Source of the DNA: Betaproteobacteria bacterium
Lineage (GTDB): Bacteria; Pseudomonadota; Gammaproteobacteria; Burkholderiales; Casimicrobiaceae
Length of the DNA: 34,830 bases
Direction of reading: 5' to 3'
Assembly: GCA_005881895.1 (NCBI GenBank)
Contig: VBCG01000011.1
Coordinates: 1-34,830 of the forward strand
The position numbers and the translations under genes were made by a program. Positions 1 to 8,660 of this stretch are shown here, in pieces. The notes below the pieces were generated by a model. It saw only the letters and a list, made by a program, of their open reading frames with translations, did not search any database and was not told where the DNA came from. The number at the start of each line of letters is the position of its first letter. Positions within the stretch are counted from its first letter, which is position 1.

Positions 1-1
1 T

Positions 2-1789
2 TCCCGGGACGATCTTCTCGCGCGACAGGAAGTAGGTCACTTGCATTGGATCGAGCTGCAAGCCCCCCGGTGCACAAAGCTCCAGGGCGAGTGCGATGTC
101 CGGCCGCTCCATGAAGCCGTAACGTGCGCTGATGCGCCAGCAATCATCGGTCAGGCGTTCGCTTACGACGCGACGCTCGGAAGACACCACCGGAACGTCG
201 TGGAATTCGACTGTCAAGAACACATTCTGTTCGTGCAGAACCTTGTAGTGCTTGAGGCTGTGCAGCAGCGCGTTGGGCGTGGCATCGGGGGTCGAGGTGA
301 GAAACACAGCCGTACCAGGCACGCGCTGCGGCGGTTCCAGGAAAAGCGACTTCAGGAATCCGTCCAGCGACACCGATCCTTCACGCAGACGTTCGACCAG
401 CATTTCGCGCCCGCGGCGCCACGTCATCATGATGAAGAATACGATCGCTCCCAACGCCAGCGGAAACCAGCCGCCGTCGAGGACCTTGTGCATGGCCGCA
501 GCAAAGAACACCACGTCGATCACCATGAAAAACGCGGTGGCGAGCACACAGAGCCACAACGGATAGTGCCAGCTGAAGCGAAGTACGAAGAAGGTGAGCA
601 GCGTAGTCACGAGCATTGTGCCCATGACAGCGACCCCATAAGCGGACGCGAGACGTGTCGAGCTGCCGAATCCGACAACGGCGACCGCGACGACTACCAG
701 CAATGTCCAATTCACCGCCGGCACGTAGATCTGCCCCATCGTTCGCGCCGACGTGTGGAGGATCGGCATTCGCGGCAGATAGCCGAGTTGAATCGCTTGC
801 TGCGTCATCGAATACGCCCCTGAAATCGTTGCTTGCGAAGCAATGACTGTCGCGGCGGTGGCGAGCACGACCATCGGATAGAGGGCCCACTCGGGATAGG
901 AAAGATAAAAGGGATTTGCGATCGCCGAAGGTTGTGTGATGAGCAGCGCACCCTGGCCGAAATAGTTGAGCACCAACCCGGGCGCGGCAACGCTGAACCA
1001 CGCGATGCGGATCGCCCGCTTGCCGAAGTGACCCATGTCCGCGTAGAGCGCCTCCGCGCCGGTGATCGCAAGCAGCACCGAACCCAGCACGATGAACGAC
1101 GCGGTGCCGTGTCCCGTCACGAAATGCAGCGCGTACGTCGGATCGACCGCCTTCAGAATCGCCGGCGCCTTGGCGATGTTCCAGATTCCGATTGCGCCGA
1201 TCGAAATGAACCAGACGGCGCACACGGGACCGAAGAACAGGCCGACGACACCCGTGCCATGCCGCTGGATCGCGAACAATGCGATGAGAATGCCCATCGC
1301 GATCGGCACGACGTAAGGTTTGAAAGCCGCGGTCCCGATCTCCAGCCCCTCAACCGCCGAAAGCACCGAGATCGCGGGCGTCAACACTGCGTCACCATAG
1401 AACAGCGACGCTCCGAACACGCCGATGGCGAGAAGAGTCGCGCGCAATCTCGGCAGTTCTCGCACGGCTGAAGTGGCGAGCGCCAGCAGCGCCATGATGC
1501 CGCCTTCGCCGCGGTTATTCGCGCGCAGCACGAGCGTCACATATTTGAGCGAGACGATGATCGTCAGCGACCAGAAGATCGCCGAGACGCCGCCGAGGAT
1601 GTTCTCGGCCGTCAGCGGAATGCCATGCTGCGGATTGAACGTTTCCTTCGCGGCGTAGAGCGGACTCGTGCCGATGTCGCCGTAGACGACGCCCAGCGCG
1701 AGAAGGGCCAGCGCCGCCGTCGTCCGCCGGCGGTACGGTTGTTCGGGATAAGCGGCAAACGAAGCCTGCGAATCGACGGCCGTGGTCAT
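2..1789 (-). CDS. kup: Kup-family potassium uptake protein (3' end beyond window)
   Basis: Low-affinity K+ uptake by H+/K+ symport across the inner membrane. Starting at ATG 1789 the frame reads open to the window edge (596 codons). The N-terminus contains the family hallmark GVVYGDIGTSPLY soon after a short cytoplasmic tail, then the RGEGGIMALLALA stretch and FYGDAVLTPAISVLSAVEGL, all typical of Kup. Near the left edge the protein reads LDPMQVTYFLSREKIVPG, matching the C-terminal cytoplasmic part, so only about 35-45 residues should be missing from a family length near 630. Long hydrophobic stretches fit about 12 membrane helices. It reads away from a transposase remnant and has no obvious operon partner. 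Family assignment is secure; the C-terminus cannot be seen. Confidence 0.95.
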   Translation of the reverse strand, partial: MTTAVDSQASFAAYPEQPYRRRTTAALALLALGVVYGDIGTSPLYAAKETFNPQHGIPLTAENILGGVSAIFWSLTIIVSLKYVTLVLRANNRGEGGIMALLALATSAVRELPRLRATLLAIGVFGASLFYGDAVLTPAISVLSAVEGLEIGTAAFKPYVVPIAMGILIALFAIQRHGTGVVGLFFGPVCAVWFISIGAIGIWNIAKAPAILKAVDPTYALHFVTGHGTASFIVLGSVLLAITGAEALYADMGHFGKRAIRIAWFSVAAPGLVLNYFGQGALLITQPSAIANPFYLSYPEWALYPMVVLATAATVIASQATISGAYSMTQQAIQLGYLPRMPILHTSARTMGQIYVPAVNWTLLVVVAVAVVGFGSSTRLASAYGVAVMGTMLVTTLLTFFVLRFSWHYPLWLCVLATAFFMVIDVVFFAAAMHKVLDGGWFPLALGAIVFFIMMTWRRGREMLVERLREGSVSLDGFLKSLFLEPPQRVPGTAVFLTSTPDATPNALLHSLKHYKVLHEQNVFLTVEFHDVPVVSSERRVVSERLTDDCWRISARYGFMERPDIALALELCAPGGLQLDPMQVTYFLSREKIVPG

Positions 1790-1822
1790 TTGGGAGCTAG
1801 CTTAGACCGCGCTGAGCTTGGT

Positions 1823-1840
1823 TTCGCGGCCCATCGCGAA
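1823..1840. other. Small hairpin in the kup upstream region
   Basis: Arms TTCGCG (1823-1828) and CGCGAA (1835-1840) are separated by 6 nt and followed on the plus strand by TTTTT (1841-1845). On the plus strand it looks like a weak intrinsic terminator, but no plus-strand gene lies upstream. On the minus strand it falls about 34-51 nt before the kup ATG, so it could be a leader hairpin. The function is unknown and the stem is short. Confidence 0.3.
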
Positions 1841-1877
1841 TTTTTACGGAAACTTTACATCGCCTGTGCGTACAGTC

Positions 1878-2147
1878 TCACGATGAATATGCTTGCGCGG
1901 CACGCGCTACGCTGGTCTGCACACTCGCCGGATGGGCGATGCATCGTTCGGCTTTGCTATTGGTTTGCGGTCGATAGGGTCGAGTGAAGGAATGCCGCAA
2001 GCCGAGTCGACCGCACGCATGGGCAAATGGTTTGGAGCGAAAGGCGGACCCATTGTCGGTGAGTACACGACGTACGCTGACGCCGAGCTGAGCGAAATAC
2101 TTCACCGCAGCATACAGAAACGCGGTCGCACAACCCGAGTAGTTCAA
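1878..2147 (-). pseudogene. Decayed DDE transposase fragment (IS481/IS3-type integrase core)
   Basis: An open stretch of about 89 codons matches the middle of an rve-type transposase. It contains VRRVLTDNGSAFRS (second catalytic Asp region), then LGLRHSFTRPYRPQTNSKAER, where the Glu of KAER would be the third acidic residue. IS481 transposases normally continue with a WAYA-like block and a C-terminal region; here the sequence after KAERC degenerates and ends within 25 residues. The N-terminal helix-turn-helix and first Asp are absent. A full element would encode about 300 residues or more, so this is a non-functional remnant. It sits between kup and phaC, directly after the phaC stop. No terminal inverted repeats were recognised. 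IS481 rather than IS3 is a judgement from the PYRPQTN-KAER spacing. Confidence 0.8.
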
Positions 2148-2176
2148 GCGACCTTTTCGCCGTTGTTTTTCGTTCT

Positions 2177-3928
2177 TCAGCTCGCCGGCTCGAGCACGTA
2201 CTCACCCGGCGCTGGCGCGAGGGGACGATGCCGCGAACTGCCCGCGGTTCGCGGTGCGGGACGCTTCGCGGCACCATGGCGTGCGAGCCATGCGTACCAA
2301 TGCGGCCACCAGCTGCCGGGATAGTTGTGTGCGCGCGACAGCCAATCGTCGGGATCTGTGGTCAACGTTTCATTCGTCCAGTAGCTCCGCCGCGACGACG
2401 TTATCGGGTTGACGACGCCGGCGATGTGACCGGACGACCCCAGCACGAACGTGACCTCGCCTCCGACCAGCGCCGTTGTCCGATACGCGGTGCGCCATGG
2501 CACGATGTGATCCTCACGCGATGCGTAGACGTACGATGGCATGGCAATTTTCCGCAGATCGATTCGCTCGCCTGCCATCGTCAAAGCATTCGGCGTCCGC
2601 AGGCGATTCTCGATGTAGAGCTCCTTCAAGTAATAGTCATACATCGGGCCGGGCAGATTGGTGGAATCGCCGTTCCAGTACAAGAGGTCGAACGCCGGCG
2701 GCATTTGTCCTTTCAAATAGTTATTCACCACGTAATTCCACACCAGCTCGTTCGCGCGCAAGCTCGCGAAGGCGCTCGCCAGCTCGTTTCCACGCACGCG
2801 CTGTCCAGCCAGAAGCGCCGGCTCGCGCGCGGCAAGCGATTCGCGCGAAATGTAGACGCCGATCTCGCCTGGGTCGGAATAGTCGAGCATCGTCGTCAAG
2901 AACGTCGCGCTCGTCACTGACCGATCATTGCGCGCCGCGAGCACAGCGAGCGCGCATCCCAGCATCGTGCCGCCAACGCAGAAGCCAAGCGTGTTCAGTG
3001 CGTTGCTGCCGGTGATCTCGCGCGCGACGTCGAATGCCGCGAGCACGCCGCGGTTCAGATAATCGTCCCACGAAAGCTGGCCGAGATCTTGCGGTATGTT
3101 GCGCCACGAGATCATGAACACCGTATGGCCCTGTGCGACGGCATGGCGAACGAAAGAGTTCTCCGCCCGCATGTCCAGGATGTAGAACTTGTTGATGCAC
3201 GGCGGCACCATCACCAGCGGCCGCCTGTGCACGGTGGGCGTCGTCGCGTCGTATTGAATGAGCTCGATCAGCTCGTTGCGGAAGACAACGCTACCCGGTG
3301 TCACCGCGAGATTCCGGCCGACCGCGAATGCGCGCTCGTCGCTCATTGTGATGCGGCCCTTGCGCGCATCGCCGACAAGATTGGCGAAGCCCTGCAACAA
3401 ACTGGCTCCGTCGGTCTCGAGCGCACGCTGCAGCACTTCAGGATTGGTCGCCGGATAATTCGTTGGCGCCATTGCGTCGATATACTGCCTCGTCGCAAAC
3501 TCGAGCCGACGTTTGTCCGTGGGGGAAAGTTGCGCGAGCGACGCGAGCTCCGTCAAATATTCGGCGTAAAGAAGATAGGCGTCTTTGATGAACGTGTAAT
3601 ACGGTTGATCGCGCCACGCCGGGGCAGCGAAACGCCGATCTCGTTCGCTTGACGCCGTCGCTTTCGATGGCAACGTCGCGGAACCGCTCATCACGCGCGT
3701 CCACAACGCCTGAAAACGCGGCGCGAATCGTTCGGTGAGTTCTGCGATGGCGCGAGAATCGAACAACGGCGTAACGCGCTGCGCCGAATTTGCGCTCGTG
3801 TGATGTGGGGGCGCTGACTGCGGTAAGGCGGAGGTCATCCACCACTTTGCCCATTCCTGCGCAAGCTGTTGCCAGCGCGCGGCAAGTTCGCTCCCTTGGT
3901 CGACCTGCGAAGTATCGAGCGCTGGCAT
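2177..3928 (-). CDS. phaC: Class I poly(3-hydroxyalkanoate) synthase
   Basis: Polymerises (R)-3-hydroxyacyl-CoA into PHA at the granule surface. The 583 residues fit class I synthases (about 560-600). The lipase-like box reads GFCVGG with nucleophile Cys317; the triad is completed by Asp473 (REDHIVPW) and His501 (SSGHIAGVVNP), at the spacing expected from the Cupriavidus enzyme. The N-terminal domain has the usual YYTFIKDAYLLYAEYL segment, and PPCINKFYILD precedes the alpha/beta core. The tail of about 35 residues is Ala/Pro/Arg-rich. ATG 3928 is the natural start. The gene is not next to phaA, phaB, a phasin or phaR; the nearest possible reductase is the FabG-like gene about 8 kb away. Its stop abuts the transposase remnant, so downstream pha genes may have been displaced (inference). 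Confidence 0.96.
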   Translation of the reverse strand: MPALDTSQVDQGSELAARWQQLAQEWAKWWMTSALPQSAPPHHTSANSAQRVTPLFDSRAIAELTERFAPRFQALWTRVMSGSATLPSKATASSERDRRFAAPAWRDQPYYTFIKDAYLLYAEYLTELASLAQLSPTDKRRLEFATRQYIDAMAPTNYPATNPEVLQRALETDGASLLQGFANLVGDARKGRITMSDERAFAVGRNLAVTPGSVVFRNELIELIQYDATTPTVHRRPLVMVPPCINKFYILDMRAENSFVRHAVAQGHTVFMISWRNIPQDLGQLSWDDYLNRGVLAAFDVAREITGSNALNTLGFCVGGTMLGCALAVLAARNDRSVTSATFLTTMLDYSDPGEIGVYISRESLAAREPALLAGQRVRGNELASAFASLRANELVWNYVVNNYLKGQMPPAFDLLYWNGDSTNLPGPMYDYYLKELYIENRLRTPNALTMAGERIDLRKIAMPSYVYASREDHIVPWRTAYRTTALVGGEVTFVLGSSGHIAGVVNPITSSRRSYWTNETLTTDPDDWLSRAHNYPGSWWPHWYAWLARHGAAKRPAPRTAGSSRHRPLAPAPGEYVLEPAS

Positions 3929-3978
3929 GGAACGATAGCGGTGTTCAGTATGTTAGAACATCGGCCGCGGCGAGCCGT

Positions 3979-4773
3979 TCAATGCTCGAGCGCGATGTGC
4001 GCAATGCCGATCGTTGCGAGTCCCAATCCGATCAGCAGCGCCTGTTTTGCCGTTTCGATCGGTTCAGGACGACGGTGAAGGCTCGGAATCAAGTCAGCGA
4101 CCGCGACGTAGAGGAGGCTCGCTGCGGCGATCGCAAGTACTGTCGGTAGCGCGCGTTCCATTCCGGCCAATGCGCCATACGCGGCGAGCGCCCCGAGCAG
4201 CGTCGCAAATCCCGCGCCGACATTGAACGCAAATGCTCTCGTGCGTCCGAAGCCCGAGTGCAGGAGAACGGCGAAATCGCCGACCTGTTGCGGCACCGCG
4301 TGCGCAACGATCGCCAGTGTTGTGGCAATGCCGAGCGCGTGATCGGCAAGAAAGGCTGCAGCGATGACGACGCCATCGCAAAAGTTATGCACGCTGTTGC
4401 CGATCAGGATCATCAAACCCGGGCGGCCGCCGTCGACGTTCGCGTGACCGTGCATCGCGTGATCGTGCTCCGATTCGTCGTCGTCGTTCGCATGCTGCTC
4501 GTGGCCGTGCGCGTGCCGCCACAGCACCAGCTTTTCGAGCAGGAAGAATGCGAGCAGACCGATCAGCACGATCAGCATCACGTAATGGACGCCGCCGCTT
4601 TCGAGCGCGTGCGGCAACAGCTCGAGGAACACGGCGCCTAGGAGCGCGCCGACGGCAAAGGAGACGAGTCGCGGTATCCACGACGACGCAAGCCGCAACG
4701 TTGCCGCGGCCGCGAGCGTCGACAGCACGCCGCCGGCGAGTGCCGCAATGACAATTGATAAAAGGGTAGGCAC
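3979..4773 (-). CDS. ZIP-family divalent metal permease
   Basis: Inner-membrane transporter of Zn2+ and possibly other divalent metals. The 264-residue protein has about eight hydrophobic segments. The long loop after helix III is rich in His/Asp/Glu (HAHGHEQH, DDDESEHDHAMHGH), the usual variable metal-binding loop. Helix IV contains GNSVHNFCDGVV (the HN..DG pair) and helix V HAVPQQVGDFAVLL (HxxPxxxGD), which together form the transport site in ZIP proteins. The start at 4773 gives an N-terminus (MPTLLSIVIAALAGG) that enters helix I directly. It lies 50 bp upstream of phaC and 42 bp downstream of pgeF on the same strand, so co-transcription is possible. Exact metal selectivity cannot be read from sequence; ZupT- or GufA-like names would be equally defensible. 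Confidence 0.9.
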   Translation of the reverse strand: MPTLLSIVIAALAGGVLSTLAAAATLRLASSWIPRLVSFAVGALLGAVFLELLPHALESGGVHYVMLIVLIGLLAFFLLEKLVLWRHAHGHEQHANDDDESEHDHAMHGHANVDGGRPGLMILIGNSVHNFCDGVVIAAAFLADHALGIATTLAIVAHAVPQQVGDFAVLLHSGFGRTRAFAFNVGAGFATLLGALAAYGALAGMERALPTVLAIAAASLLYVAVADLIPSLHRRPEPIETAKQALLIGLGLATIGIAHIALEH

Positions 4774-4815
4774 GAAATCGATGGACCGTTGTTGTCGTTA
4801 TTGTTCGCTAGGGTA

Positions 4816-5601
4816 CTACGGCGCGATCCATAGCAAGACCGCCATTCGACCCGTTTCCCGCTCGCGCCGATACGAAAAGAATCGTGCGCTGTCGGTAAAT
4901 GTGCAGTAGCCGCCGCCATTTACGCTTCGTACGCCCGATTGCTCGAGTCTTGCGCGAGCAATTGCGTACAAGTCGGCGTTCCACTTGCCGCGCCCCTTTG
5001 GAGCGAAGCCTTCATGGACATCGGATGCCGCGAACGCATCCACAACGTCTTCGCCCACCTCGAACGCGCTCATTCCGATCGCCGGCCCAAGCCACGCGAT
5101 GATGTCGGCCGGCTCGATGCCCATCGCAGCGACGGCGTTTTGCAGAACGCCGCGCGCAAGACCCCGCCACCCCGCGTGCGCGACCGCGATGACGTTGCCA
5201 TTGCGCTCCGCCAACAAGACAGGCAAGCAGTCGGCGATCAACACGCCGAGTACGACGTTGTGCTCACGCGTGACGGCGGCGTCGGCGACGGGCGAACTCG
5301 CATGCGCGGTGGGAATCGCTGTCGCATCGAGTGTGACTACGTCGGGACCATGCACTTGGTGAAGCCACACCGGAGCCGAGGGAAGATACATTCCGAGACG
5401 GCGCCGATTCTCGGCGACCGCTGCCGGATCGTCGCCGGTCGCCCCGCCGAGATTCAATGTAGCGTAGCGGCCGATGCTGACGCCGGCGTTTCGCGTTGTG
5501 GCGATCGCCTGAATGCGCGCGGGCACAGGCCACGAAGGCTCAATCCAGTCGAGACCGGCTGCGGCGAGGCGCGAGCCGAATGTTGACGTCGCAACCGTCA
5601 T
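4816..5601 (-). CDS. pgeF: PgeF/YfiH-type purine nucleoside phosphorylase (Cu-oxidase_4/DUF152)
   Basis: A YfiH/LACC1-family enzyme. Characterised members have purine nucleoside phosphorylase and adenosine deaminase activity, and E. coli PgeF edits UDP-MurNAc-L-Ser errors in peptidoglycan precursors. The 261-residue protein has the three zinc/active-site elements: WLHQVHG (His84), IADCLPVLL (Cys125) and AHAGWRG (His142). The C-terminal FFSYRRERETGRMAVLLWI is also characteristic. I place the start at ATG 5601, not at an upstream in-frame codon, because it forms an ATGA overlap with the rluD stop (5600-5598) and gives the family length. The rluD-pgeF pairing is common in proteobacteria and suggests translational coupling. 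Confidence 0.93.
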   Translation of the reverse strand: MTVATSTFGSRLAAAGLDWIEPSWPVPARIQAIATTRNAGVSIGRYATLNLGGATGDDPAAVAENRRRLGMYLPSAPVWLHQVHGPDVVTLDATAIPTAHASSPVADAAVTREHNVVLGVLIADCLPVLLAERNGNVIAVAHAGWRGLARGVLQNAVAAMGIEPADIIAWLGPAIGMSAFEVGEDVVDAFAASDVHEGFAPKGRGKWNADLYAIARARLEQSGVRSVNGGGYCTFTDSARFFSYRRERETGRMAVLLWIAP

Positions 5602-6569
5602 TGTTGCGCGGCGCGCAGTTGCGACAACAAGCGCTTCATGTCGTCCGGCAACGGCGCTTCCCATTGCCGGCGTCGTTTCGTTTGCGGATGAATGAAAGCG
5701 AGGCGAATCGCGTGCAGCGCCTGACGGTGGAATGCCGGCACCATGGCAGTACCGCGACGGCGGCCATACGCCGGATCGCCAATCAGCGGATGCTCGATTG
5801 CCGCAAGATGAACGCGAATCTGATGCGTGCGTCCCGTTTCCAGCGTGCATTGCACGAGCGTTGCGGCGCCGAAGCGCTCGAGCGGCGTGACGTGGGTACG
5901 CGCCGGTTTGCCGCTCGCCACGACCGCCATCGTCGTGCGAACGCGCGGATGACGGCCGATCGGGGCGTCGATCGTTGTCGGGCGCGCGACGTCGCCCTGC
6001 GCGAGCGCGACGTATTCGCGTTTCACTGTGCGCGCCTGCAACTGCCGCACGAGATCGGTCTGCGCAATCGCGGTTTTTGCGACAACCAGAAGGCCGCTCG
6101 TATCCTTATCGAGTCGATGAACAATGCCGGCGCGCGCAAGCGCCGCGAGTTGCGGCGCGTGATGAAGGAGCGCGTTCAGCAGCGTCCCGTCGCGGTTGCC
6201 GCTGCCCGGGTGGACGACCAAGCCCGGCGGCTTGTCGACGACGAGAATCGCGTCGTCCTCGTGCACGATGGCAAGCTCGATCGCCTGCGGCATATCCGCG
6301 ACCGCGAGCGGTTCCTGCAGGACCTTGATCACGATCCGCTCGCCGCCAGACAGCCGCCGTTTGCCCTCCGCGATCGCGCCATCGAGCGTGACGCGCCCCG
6401 CGTCGATCCAGTCCTTGAGCCGACTGCGGGAATGCTGGGGAACCAGTTGCGCGAGCGCCTGGTCGAAGCGCAGCCCAGCGAGGTCGGGGGGGACCCTAAG
6501 CTCGAGCGGAGTCCCGACGGCATCATCGCGAAGGGCTCCGTCCGCTCCGCTATAATTCGCGCGACTCAC
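5598..6569 (-). CDS. rluD: 23S rRNA pseudouridine synthase, RluD type
   Basis: Isomerises uridines in helix 69 of 23S rRNA (positions 1911/1915/1917 in E. coli). It has an N-terminal S4 RNA-binding domain (LRFDQALAQLVPQHSRSRLKDWIDAGRVTLDG), then the catalytic domain with GIVHRLDKDTSGLLVVAK, whose Asp in HRLD is the nucleophile, and the C-terminal RTHQIRVHLAAIEHPLIGDPAYG. The start is uncertain: no ATG exists upstream of the S4 domain. Candidates are GTG 6569, GTG 6581 and TTG 6608; the last two overlap the 5' end of divergent bamD or its leader. GTG 6569 gives 323 residues, close to the 326 of E. coli RluD. None has a strong ribosome-binding site. The stop overlaps the pgeF start. Confidence 0.93.
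   Translation of the reverse strand: MSRANYSGADGALRDDAVGTPLELRVPPDLAGLRFDQALAQLVPQHSRSRLKDWIDAGRVTLDGAIAEGKRRLSGGERIVIKVLQEPLAVADMPQAIELAIVHEDDAILVVDKPPGLVVHPGSGNRDGTLLNALLHHAPQLAALARAGIVHRLDKDTSGLLVVAKTAIAQTDLVRQLQARTVKREYVALAQGDVARPTTIDAPIGRHPRVRTTMAVVASGKPARTHVTPLERFGAATLVQCTLETGRTHQIRVHLAAIEHPLIGDPAYGRRRGTAMVPAFHRQALHAIRLAFIHPQTKRRRQWEAPLPDDMKRLLSQLRAAQQ
6551..6556 (+). promoter_or_regulatory. Perfect -10 box for bamD
   Basis: TATAAT lies 27 bp before the bamD ATG, well placed for a sigma-70 promoter. No good -35 hexamer is found 16-18 bp upstream. The box falls inside the likely first codons of the divergent rluD, so the two transcription units overlap at their 5' ends. Confidence 0.5.
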
Positions 6570-6583
6570 GAAGGATTGCACCG

Positions 6584-7387
6584 ATGATTGGACAAAGGCC
6601 GCAGGCAAAAACGTGGATTGCGGGCATGTTGTTGGTGCTTGCGCTGGCCGGCTGCGGCCTGTTGCCCGACGTGAAAGACGAAACGGCGGGATGGTCCGCC
6701 GAAAAGCTCTACAGCAACGCGCACGACGCGATGCTCGAGGGGAATTATACGCGGGCGATCAAGCTCTTCGAAACGCTCGAGTCGCGTTATCCCTACGGTC
6801 GTTATGCGCAGCAGGCGATTCTCGAAGGCGCGTTTTCCAACTGGCGCGCGAGTGAGCAGGCGGCGGCGACGGCCGCCTGCGACCGCTTCATCCGAACGTA
6901 TCCGAATCATCCCAATGTCGACTACGCGTATTTTCTGAAGGGACTCGTTTACTTTCGCGAGGACCAGGGTATCTTGGGTTATGTGTACGAGCTCGATCTC
7001 GCCGAGCGCGATCCGAAACAGATGCGGGAGTCGTTCTCCGCGTTCAAGGATCTGGTGCAACGTTTTCCGGACAGCCGTTATGCCGATGATGCCAAACAAC
7101 GGATGCGTTATCTAACCAATGCGATCGGCATGTACGAAGTCAATGTCGCCCGCTACTACTACAATCGCGGCGCGTATGTCGCCGCGGCGAATCGCGCGCA
7201 GGCTGCGCTCGTGAATACACCACAGACGGCGTCGAACGAGCCGGCGCTCGACATTCTCGTCAAATCGTACGAAAAACTCGGCCTCAATCAGCTCGCCGAC
7301 GATTCACGGCAAATTCTGGTCAAGACTTTTCCCGATAGCGCCTACGTCAAGGGAACGCCGCCGAAGCAGTGGTGGAAGTTTTGGTAG
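6584..7387 (+). CDS. bamD: Outer-membrane assembly lipoprotein BamD
   Basis: Essential lipoprotein of the BAM complex, which inserts beta-barrel proteins into the outer membrane. A signal sequence ends in the lipobox LALAGC, giving lipidated Cys24. The mature part consists of TPR-like helical repeats: AEKLYSNAHDAMLEGNYTRAIKLFETLESRYPYGRYAQQA, then FIRTYPNHPNVDYAYFLKGLVYF and the segment FKDLVQRFPDSRYADDAKQRM. These are classic BamD/ComL blocks. The 267-residue length fits the betaproteobacterial family. ATG 6584 lies 27 bp after a perfect TATAAT. It stands alone on the plus strand, divergent from rluD, an arrangement often seen in beta- and gammaproteobacteria. Confidence 0.96.
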   Translation: MIGQRPQAKTWIAGMLLVLALAGCGLLPDVKDETAGWSAEKLYSNAHDAMLEGNYTRAIKLFETLESRYPYGRYAQQAILEGAFSNWRASEQAAATAACDRFIRTYPNHPNVDYAYFLKGLVYFREDQGILGYVYELDLAERDPKQMRESFSAFKDLVQRFPDSRYADDAKQRMRYLTNAIGMYEVNVARYYYNRGAYVAAANRAQAALVNTPQTASNEPALDILVKSYEKLGLNQLADDSRQILVKTFPDSAYVKGTPPKQWWKFW

Positions 7388-7413
7388 CAGTGACGCGAAC
7401 AGCTGGCGAGGGG

Positions 7414-7428
7414 CCCCACGTAGTGGGG
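7414..7428. other. Short hairpin downstream of bamD
   Basis: CCCCAC (7414-7419) and GTGGGG (7423-7428) form a 6-bp stem with a 3-nt loop, 26 bp after the bamD stop. No T-run follows on either strand. It may assist termination between the convergent bamD and the oxidoreductase gene. Nothing else is recognised in the gap 7388-7535. Confidence 0.3.
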
Positions 7429-7535
7429 ATCGACAGCAATTGTGAGTCGGCACACGAGGCCGACGGTCTGAGCCACGATTCGCGATCACGGTTCAATGAG
7501 GCCGAGGCGCGAGCAGCCGGAAGCGGTGCGGCAAG

Positions 7536-8660
7536 CTAGACCAACGTCCGGTCGATGATCGTCCGCACGTCGTAGCCCTCCAGCTCGCGAAGGCATTCTT
7601 CGAGGGAAAACAAGCCAACGCACGGCAGAGCGCCGCGCGCGACGAGCGTCCCGGCGGCGAGCTTTCGCGCGATCACGATCGCGGCCGTGCAAGGAATCTG
7701 TGGACCGTCACCGTGCCCGGCCACGAGCGTCCAGATCAAGTCAAGCCGATGGCCGCGACGAAAGCCGTGCATCTCGACATGCATTGCACCGACATCGGTT
7801 CCTAATTTCGCGAACCACTCGCTTCCCCGCCGCAAACGTTCGGCGTGCGCTTCGAGGCGCGCGATCCAGCGCCAGCGCGACGGCCAAGACAAGAGCCATA
7901 GGCCAAAGTGCAGGAATGGAAGCTCGAGCCCCGCGCCGAAGCGCACCGATTGCACGCCGGGATAGCGCTCGGGAAAAAGCTCGAGATCCGGCACGTCGCA
8001 GTCCGCGAGCCACCGTGTACCAACGACAGGCGGATAGCGATAACGCCGTAACCGTTGCCAACCGTAAGCGGGCTGCCACACGCCACCGTCCCAGACGCCG
8101 AACTGGCGGCCGACGTAACTCGCGACCGAAGCGACCGTGGCGCTGCCTCGCGGCGTACGGTTGCCGGGCGCGATCCCCAAATCGATCGATTGCAGTACGT
8201 CGAATTCGTGAGCGAAGGCGTCGAGCACGGCGCCACTCAATCCCGGCACGGTGCTCGCACCGCTGACGACGAGCAATTCGCGCGAGCGCGCGGCGTCGTC
8301 GATCGCCCGAATGCCGCAGACGAATTTGCGCGCATCGGCCAGGTCGACATAATGCGCGCCGACCGAAAGAGCGGCGCGCGCTACGCCGTGATCACGCGAT
8401 TGGAACGGGCCGCACGTGTGAATGACAAGGTTCGGCTCGAGCGTTCGCAGCCGCGCGCCGACGTCGCGTGCCGACACATCGAAGGCCGCCGCGTCGACGC
8501 GATTGCCGCATTCGAGCGCGATCGTCGCCGCCGTGTCGGCCGCTCGGGAGGGTTCGCGGCCAACCACGGTAACCGCCATTGCGGGATCGCGCGCCAGCGT
8601 GCCGGCAATACGCGCGCCGAAATTTCCGTATCCACCGAGCACGACGACACGAAAACTCAT
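7536..8660 (-). CDS. Saccharopine dehydrogenase-like NAD(P)-binding oxidoreductase
   Basis: A 374-residue protein with an N-terminal Rossmann fold, starting VVVLGGYGNFGARIAGTLA (GxGxxG dinucleotide site) and followed by a typical VVGREPSRA strand-turn. It continues with LVIHTCGPFQSRDHGVARAAL and GAHYVDLADARKFV, the pattern of the saccharopine dehydrogenase NADP-binding domain (Sacchrp_dh_NADP). The C-terminal half is not close to lysine-pathway enzymes, so a role in lysine metabolism should not be assumed; many members of this family have no known substrate. ATG 8660 follows the helicase stop (8663-8661) with no gap, indicating one operon with the helicase gene. It ends facing bamD. No membrane segments were obvious. 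Confidence 0.8.
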   Translation of the reverse strand: MSFRVVVLGGYGNFGARIAGTLARDPAMAVTVVGREPSRAADTAATIALECGNRVDAAAFDVSARDVGARLRTLEPNLVIHTCGPFQSRDHGVARAALSVGAHYVDLADARKFVCGIRAIDDAARSRELLVVSGASTVPGLSGAVLDAFAHEFDVLQSIDLGIAPGNRTPRGSATVASVASYVGRQFGVWDGGVWQPAYGWQRLRRYRYPPVVGTRWLADCDVPDLELFPERYPGVQSVRFGAGLELPFLHFGLWLLSWPSRWRWIARLEAHAERLRRGSEWFAKLGTDVGAMHVEMHGFRRGHRLDLIWTLVAGHGDGPQIPCTAAIVIARKLAAGTLVARGALPCVGLFSLEECLRELEGYDVRTIIDRTLV

